Assembly: GCA_041690155.1 (NCBI GenBank)
Contig: JAWLHW010000002.1
Location: 1 to 64,000 of the forward strand
Length of the DNA stretch: 64,000 nucleotides
Origin: Desulfomicrobium sp041690155
Lineage (GTDB): Bacteria; Desulfobacterota; Desulfovibrionia; Desulfovibrionales; Desulfomicrobiaceae
Reading direction: 5' to 3'
The stretch's first letter is position 1, and each line of letters begins with the position of its first letter. The position numbers and the translations under genes are program-made. Below the pieces are notes generated by a model. That model was not told where the DNA came from. It saw only the letters and a program-made list of their open reading frames with translations, and did not search any database. Shown piece after piece: positions 60,194 to 64,000 of this stretch.

Positions 60194-60748
60194 ATGGAAC
60201 AGCACACACAGGATTGCACAAGCAGGATGCAGAAAAGCATCGACAGTCTGGAAAAGGATTTCTCCAAGCTGCGCACCGGCCGCGCCTCTACGGCCCTGGT
60301 CGACAGCATCCGGGTTGATTACTACGGCACTCCGACCCCGCTTAATCAGGTCGCGTCCGTATCCATCCCGGACAGCCGCACCATTTCCATCTCCCCCTGG
60401 GACCGCAGCGCCTTCAACAGCATCGAAAAGGCCATCATGAAGTCGGACCTGGGGCTGACCCCCATCAACGACGGCCGGGCCATCCGCATCAACATCCCGG
60501 TCCTGACCGAGGAACGCCGCAAAGATCTGGTCAAGATGGCCAAGAAATATACCGAAGAGGCCAAAGTCGCCATCCGCAACGTGCGCCGGGACGTCAATGA
60601 TTCCCTGAAGAAGATGCACGCCGCCAAGGAAATCAGCGAAGACGATCTGCACAAGGCCCAGGATGAGGTCCAAAAGACCACGGACAACTTCGTGAAGAAG
60701 GCTGATGCTGTCCTGGTCGAGAAAGAAAAGGAAATCATGGAGATCTAG
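60194..60748 (+). CDS. frr: Ribosome recycling factor
   Basis: This 184-residue factor splits post-termination ribosomes with EF-G. Signatures are LRTGRASTALVDSIRVDYYGTPTPL, WDRSAFNSIEKAI and NIPVLTEERRKDLVK. AAGGAG precedes the ATG. It belongs to the pyrH-frr-uppS-cdsA-dxr-rseP run. Confidence 0.98.
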   Translation: MEQHTQDCTSRMQKSIDSLEKDFSKLRTGRASTALVDSIRVDYYGTPTPLNQVASVSIPDSRTISISPWDRSAFNSIEKAIMKSDLGLTPINDGRAIRINIPVLTEERRKDLVKMAKKYTEEAKVAIRNVRRDVNDSLKKMHAAKEISEDDLHKAQDEVQKTTDNFVKKADAVLVEKEKEIMEI

Positions 60749-60757
60749 ATCCAGTCC

Positions 60758-61459
60758 ATGCCACCGCTTACTCATCTCGCCATCATCATGGACGGCAACG
60801 GCCGCTGGGCCCGCGCCAGGGGTCTTGACCGCAGCGACGGACACAAGGCCGGCACCGAAACCGCCCGCGAAATCGTCAAGGAATGCCGAAAACTCGGCAT
60901 TCCCTACCTGACGCTCTATACCTTCTCCAAGGAGAACTGGTCGCGGCCCAAGCAGGAGGTCGGCTTCCTTTTTGGCCTGCTCAAGGACTTTCTGAGTCAG
61001 GAGCTTCCTTCCCTTCTTGAACAGTCCATCCGCCTGAACGTGCTCGGGGATCTGGACGAACTGCCCCTGCCCACCCGGCAGGTGCTGCGCCACGTCATGG
61101 AAAAGACCGCCGGTTGCTCGGCCATGAATCTGAACCTGGCCCTCAACTACTCGGGGCGGCTTGAGATTCTGCGCGCCTGCCAGGCCTTGCTGGAGAAGCA
61201 GATCAATCCTTCCGGGCTGACCGAAGAAATGTTCGCATCAGAACTTTACACCTCGGGCATGCCTGATCCGGATCTGATCCTGCGCACCAGCGGCGAGCTG
61301 CGGCTGAGCAATTATCTTCTGTTTCAGAGCGCCTACAGCGAACTCTACTTCACCGATGTCGCCTGGCCGGACTTCCATGCCCAGGAACTCCACGCCGCGC
61401 TTGCAGAATACTCCTCCCGTCAGCGTCGCTTCGGGGCCACGGGAGAGGAGTCCCCATGA
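60758..61459 (+). CDS. uppS: Undecaprenyl diphosphate synthase
   Basis: This 233-residue cis-prenyltransferase makes the C55 lipid carrier for peptidoglycan and glycans. It has IIMDGNGRWARARGL, RxxGH-type contact region, TLYTFSKENWSRP and RTSGELRLSNYLLFQSAYSE. Its stop overlaps cdsA (ATGA). Confidence 0.96.
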   Translation: MPPLTHLAIIMDGNGRWARARGLDRSDGHKAGTETAREIVKECRKLGIPYLTLYTFSKENWSRPKQEVGFLFGLLKDFLSQELPSLLEQSIRLNVLGDLDELPLPTRQVLRHVMEKTAGCSAMNLNLALNYSGRLEILRACQALLEKQINPSGLTEEMFASELYTSGMPDPDLILRTSGELRLSNYLLFQSAYSELYFTDVAWPDFHAQELHAALAEYSSRQRRFGATGEESP

Positions 61460-62250
61460 AAAGCCCTCACTTCAAGCGCGTCCTGACCTCCCTGCTGCTG
61501 CTGCCCTTGCTGGCCTGGGCCATTTACAGCGGCGATCCGGTTTTGAGTGTCGGCATAACAGCCGTGGCGGGCCTTGGGCTCATGGAGTTCTATGCCATGT
61601 TCTGGCCGGGCCGGGACAAGCCCGTCTGGAAAGCCCTGGGCCTACTCTTCGCCCTGGGCATGGTCTGGGCGCCTTTGGCCTGGAGCGGCGCGGCTCTGGT
61701 CTGTGTGGCCTTGCTTGGCGTGGCCGTATCGTTCCTGATCGCCCATGACCGGGGAAAATCTCCCGACGCCTTTCAGGACAGTCAGGTACTTCTTTTCGGA
61801 CTTCTGTACCTGCCCTTTATCCTGCGTCTGTTCCGGACCATCTCCGCCCCGGAGATCGGACTCGTGCTGCTGACCACCTTTGCCGCCGACACCGGCGCCT
61901 ATTACGCGGGAAGCTTTATCGGCGGTCCCAAGATCTGGCCCTCGGTCAGCCCGAAAAAAACCTGGGCCGGGAGCCTCGGCGGACTTGGCGCCAGCGTCCT
62001 GGTCTGCGTCGCCATGGGCCTCGCGTTCGGCTCCGCGCACTGGACAAGCTTCGCCCTGCTCGGCGCGGGGCTGAACATTGCCGCGCAGATCGGCGACTTT
62101 TTCGAGTCCGCCCTCAAACGCTGGCGCGGAGTAAAGGACTCCGGCAGGATTCTGCCCGGCCACGGCGGCATTCTGGACCGCATCGACAGTCTGCTCTTCA
62201 CCCTCCCCCTGTATTGCGGACTGGCCGCCTTGTTCTCCTTTTTCGCCTGA
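61456..62250 (+). CDS. cdsA: Phosphatidate cytidylyltransferase
   Basis: This 264-residue membrane enzyme makes CDP-diacylglycerol from CTP. It has about seven hydrophobic segments and the C-terminal signature GRILPGHGGILDRIDSLLFTLP, with SVSPKKTWAGSLGGL upstream. Its start overlaps uppS. It supplies phospholipid precursors. Confidence 0.96.
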   Translation: MKSPHFKRVLTSLLLLPLLAWAIYSGDPVLSVGITAVAGLGLMEFYAMFWPGRDKPVWKALGLLFALGMVWAPLAWSGAALVCVALLGVAVSFLIAHDRGKSPDAFQDSQVLLFGLLYLPFILRLFRTISAPEIGLVLLTTFAADTGAYYAGSFIGGPKIWPSVSPKKTWAGSLGGLGASVLVCVAMGLAFGSAHWTSFALLGAGLNIAAQIGDFFESALKRWRGVKDSGRILPGHGGILDRIDSLLFTLPLYCGLAALFSFFA

Positions 62251-62258
62251 GGAAAACC

Positions 62259-63470
62259 ATGAAGTACATCTCGGGCCTCTTGTCTCCAGTTTTCGACCGC
62301 CCCGGCCAGCGATCACTCGCCATCCTGGGCAGCACCGGATCCATCGGCACGAGCGCGCTCAAGGTCGTGGCCAAGAACAGGGACGACCTTGATGTCGTGG
62401 CTCTGGCCGGAGCCAGAAACATGGAGCTGCTGGCCAGACAGGCCGAAACGTTCCGCCCTGCGTATCTTGGGGTCCTGAGCGAAGACAAAGCCGAAGAGCT
62501 GCGCGCCCTTCTTCCCGGCGGGTACACCCCGCGCATCCTTGTCGGACAGGAGGGGTACACCGCCATGGCCACCCTGCCCGAGGCCGATCTCATCCTGGCG
62601 GCCCAGGTCGGCGCGGCCGGGCTGGTGCCGGCCCTGGCTGCGGCGCGGTCCGGCAAAGTCCTCTGCCTGGCCAACAAGGAGGCCCTCGTTCTGGCCGGAG
62701 ACCTTTTTCGCCAGGCCTGCCAGGCCAGCGGTGCCGTCATTCTTCCCGTGGACTCTGAACACAACGCCCTGTTTCAAGCCTATGCAGGCCATGAGGGCAG
62801 ACAGGCTTGCCGCCTGATCCTGACCGCGTCGGGCGGACCGTTTCGCACAAGAAGCCTGCAGGAAATCCAGGCCGTGACCCCGGCCCAGGCTCTGAAGCAC
62901 CCCAACTGGTCCATGGGCGCAAAAATTTCCATCGACTCCGCGACCATGATGAACAAGGGACTTGAGATCATCGAAGCCGTGCATCTGTACGGCGCGTCCC
63001 TGGACGAGGTGGATGTGGTGGTTCATCCCCAATCCATCGTTCATTCCCTGGTCGAATACGAAGATGGCTCGCAGCTGGCCCACCTGGGCATGCCGGACAT
63101 GGAGATCCCCATCGGCTACTGCCTCGGCTATCCCAAGCGGCTCCACATCGGCCTTGAGCGCCTTGATCTCGCCCGGGTCGGCACCCTGACTTTCGAGGCC
63201 CCCGATCTGCTGCGCTTCCCCTGCCTGAACCTTGCGCGTGAGGCGCTGTCGACCGGCCCAAGCTATCCGGTCGTGCTCAATGCCGCCAACGAAATCGCAG
63301 TCCAGGCATTTCTGGACGGACGCATAACCTTTCCTGGAATTGCCCGGCTTATCGAGCATATGCTGACCAAACACTCCTTGACCTCCATGCATGATCTGGA
63401 GGACATTTTGGACCTCGATACGCAAACACGAACTCGGTCCGAAGAGGCCATAGGAAAGTACGAATGGTAA
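62259..63470 (+). CDS. dxr: 1-deoxy-D-xylulose-5-phosphate reductoisomerase
   Basis: This 403-residue enzyme is the first committed step of the MEP isoprenoid pathway. It has ILGSTGSIGTSALKV, LANKEALVLAG, PVDSEHNALFQ, SGGPFRT, HPNWSMGAKISIDSATMMNKGLE and VHPQSIVHSLVEY. GAGGA precedes ATG 62259. It feeds uppS product formation upstream in the same operon. Its stop overlaps rseP. Confidence 0.97.
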   Translation: MKYISGLLSPVFDRPGQRSLAILGSTGSIGTSALKVVAKNRDDLDVVALAGARNMELLARQAETFRPAYLGVLSEDKAEELRALLPGGYTPRILVGQEGYTAMATLPEADLILAAQVGAAGLVPALAAARSGKVLCLANKEALVLAGDLFRQACQASGAVILPVDSEHNALFQAYAGHEGRQACRLILTASGGPFRTRSLQEIQAVTPAQALKHPNWSMGAKISIDSATMMNKGLEIIEAVHLYGASLDEVDVVVHPQSIVHSLVEYEDGSQLAHLGMPDMEIPIGYCLGYPKRLHIGLERLDLARVGTLTFEAPDLLRFPCLNLAREALSTGPSYPVVLNAANEIAVQAFLDGRITFPGIARLIEHMLTKHSLTSMHDLEDILDLDTQTRTRSEEAIGKYEW

Positions 63471-64000
63471 CCAGTATTCTGGCGGTGGTTGTGGTCCTGG
63501 GCGGACTGATCTTCTTTCATGAATTGGGGCACTTCGTTGTTGCACGCAGCATGGGCATGGGCGTGAGTGTCTTTTCTCTGGGGTTCGGGACGCGTCTTTT
63601 TGGCTTCACCCGGGGCAAGACCGACTATCGGGTCTGCGCGTTTCCCCTGGGCGGATATGTGCAGCTCGTCGGCGAATCCGAGGATGCGGAGCTTCCCGAA
63701 GGCTTTGGCCCGGAGGAATCCTTTTCGCGCCGCCCGCCCTGGCAGCGCATGCTGGTCGTACTTGCCGGCCCCGTCTTCAACTTTATCCTGGCCTGGTTCA
63801 TTTTCTGGGGTCTGGCCTACAGTCAGGGCGTACAGGAGCTCCTTCCCGTCATCGGGCAGGTCACCAACGCGAGCGCTGCCGAAGAAGCCGGAATCATGCC
63901 CGGAGACCAGATCATCGAAATCGATGGAGTTGAGATCGCACTCTGGGAAGACCTGGTCGAGCGCATCGAGGCCAATGAGGGCGGTCCGATGCTCCTGACC
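63464..64000 (+). CDS. rseP: RseP site-2 protease, partial (right edge)
   Basis: The first 179 residues of a membrane metalloprotease: the zinc motif HELGH (19-23), then PLGGYVQLVGESEDAE, LVVLAGPVFNFILAW and the start of a PDZ domain (PVIGQVTNASAAEEAGIMPGDQII). The frame is open to the window end, so the C-terminal membrane domain with the second active-site motif is not visible. RseP cleaves anti-sigma factors and signal-peptide remnants. Its start overlaps dxr. Confidence 0.95.
   Translation, partial: MVTSILAVVVVLGGLIFFHELGHFVVARSMGMGVSVFSLGFGTRLFGFTRGKTDYRVCAFPLGGYVQLVGESEDAELPEGFGPEESFSRRPPWQRMLVVLAGPVFNFILAWFIFWGLAYSQGVQELLPVIGQVTNASAAEEAGIMPGDQIIEIDGVEIALWEDLVERIEANEGGPMLLT

Noticed and set aside
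1..64000. CRISPR array, prophage, integrase or complete insertion sequence
   Set aside because: No regular spaced repeats and no transposase, integrase or phage structural gene in any frame.

Overview
The window is about 60% GC, tightly packed and almost fully coding, with bacterial gene order throughout. Desulfovibrionales-type sulfate reducers, perhaps close to Desulfomicrobium, are the best guess. This rests on the mix of a dCache chemoreceptor, a molybdopterin/4Fe-4S enzyme pair, a fused ADP-forming acyl-CoA synthetase, RemA-, YicC- and DUF4416-family genes, and an SPL-like radical SAM protein in an apparent non-spore-former. The taxon is inferred from gene content and has not been tested. 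No rRNA, CRISPR array, integrase, transposase or prophage gene was found. One tRNA gene (Val, CAC) is present.

Layout. 1-7.0 kb (minus strand): a broken CheY-like remnant, a chemoreceptor, a soluble molybdopterin oxidoreductase with its four-cluster ferredoxin, and an SH3-NlpC/P60 lipoprotein. 7.1-11.4 kb: a YitT membrane protein, the fused acyl-CoA synthetase, ArfB ribosome rescue and an IscA-like carrier. 11.5-20.1 kb (minus): a GAF/degenerate GGDEF/PilZ protein, the envelope set YibQ-CtpA-EnvC coupled to an endonuclease III-like glycosylase and PrmA, then ArgD and dUTPase. 20.2-27.0 kb (plus): glucan phosphorylase, TlyA, TrmH, AroC, ElyC-like and rhomboid. 27.0-30.9 kb (minus): rmlB-rmlD-hrcA-grpE-CoA-binding, coupled by stop-start overlaps. 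31-37 kb: TrmL, CbiB, a methyltransferase, tRNA-Val, GNAT, ProC, Ndk, and a GAF protein with GAPDH.

37.3-51 kb (plus): DnaK; a penicillin-binding-protein activator overlapping gatC-gatA; then a chain mnmA-mtaB-DUF4416-yicC-remA-gmk-pyrF, followed by a TPR protein, a PilZ-pseudoreceiver-LuxR regulator and an unknown Cys-motif protein. 51.1-53.5 kb: a 175-bp near-perfect inverted-repeat element beside a two-gene unit (SPL-like radical SAM protein plus ParB-like protein). 53.7-64 kb (plus): an EF-G paralogue, RNase J, and the classical rpsB-tsf / pyrH-frr-uppS-cdsA-dxr-rseP cluster, cut by the right edge.

Most genes are housekeeping: translation and tRNA modification, envelope growth, nucleotide and isoprenoid supply, and heat-shock control. 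The parts most worth following up are the SPL-like/ParB-like pair with the adjacent palindromic element, the PilZ-LuxR regulator, the soluble molybdoenzyme pair, the heat-shock regulator translated in line with dTDP-rhamnose genes with no visible CIRCE operator, and several terminators that abut start codons lacking a Shine-Dalgarno. No complete new system can be proven from this sequence alone.
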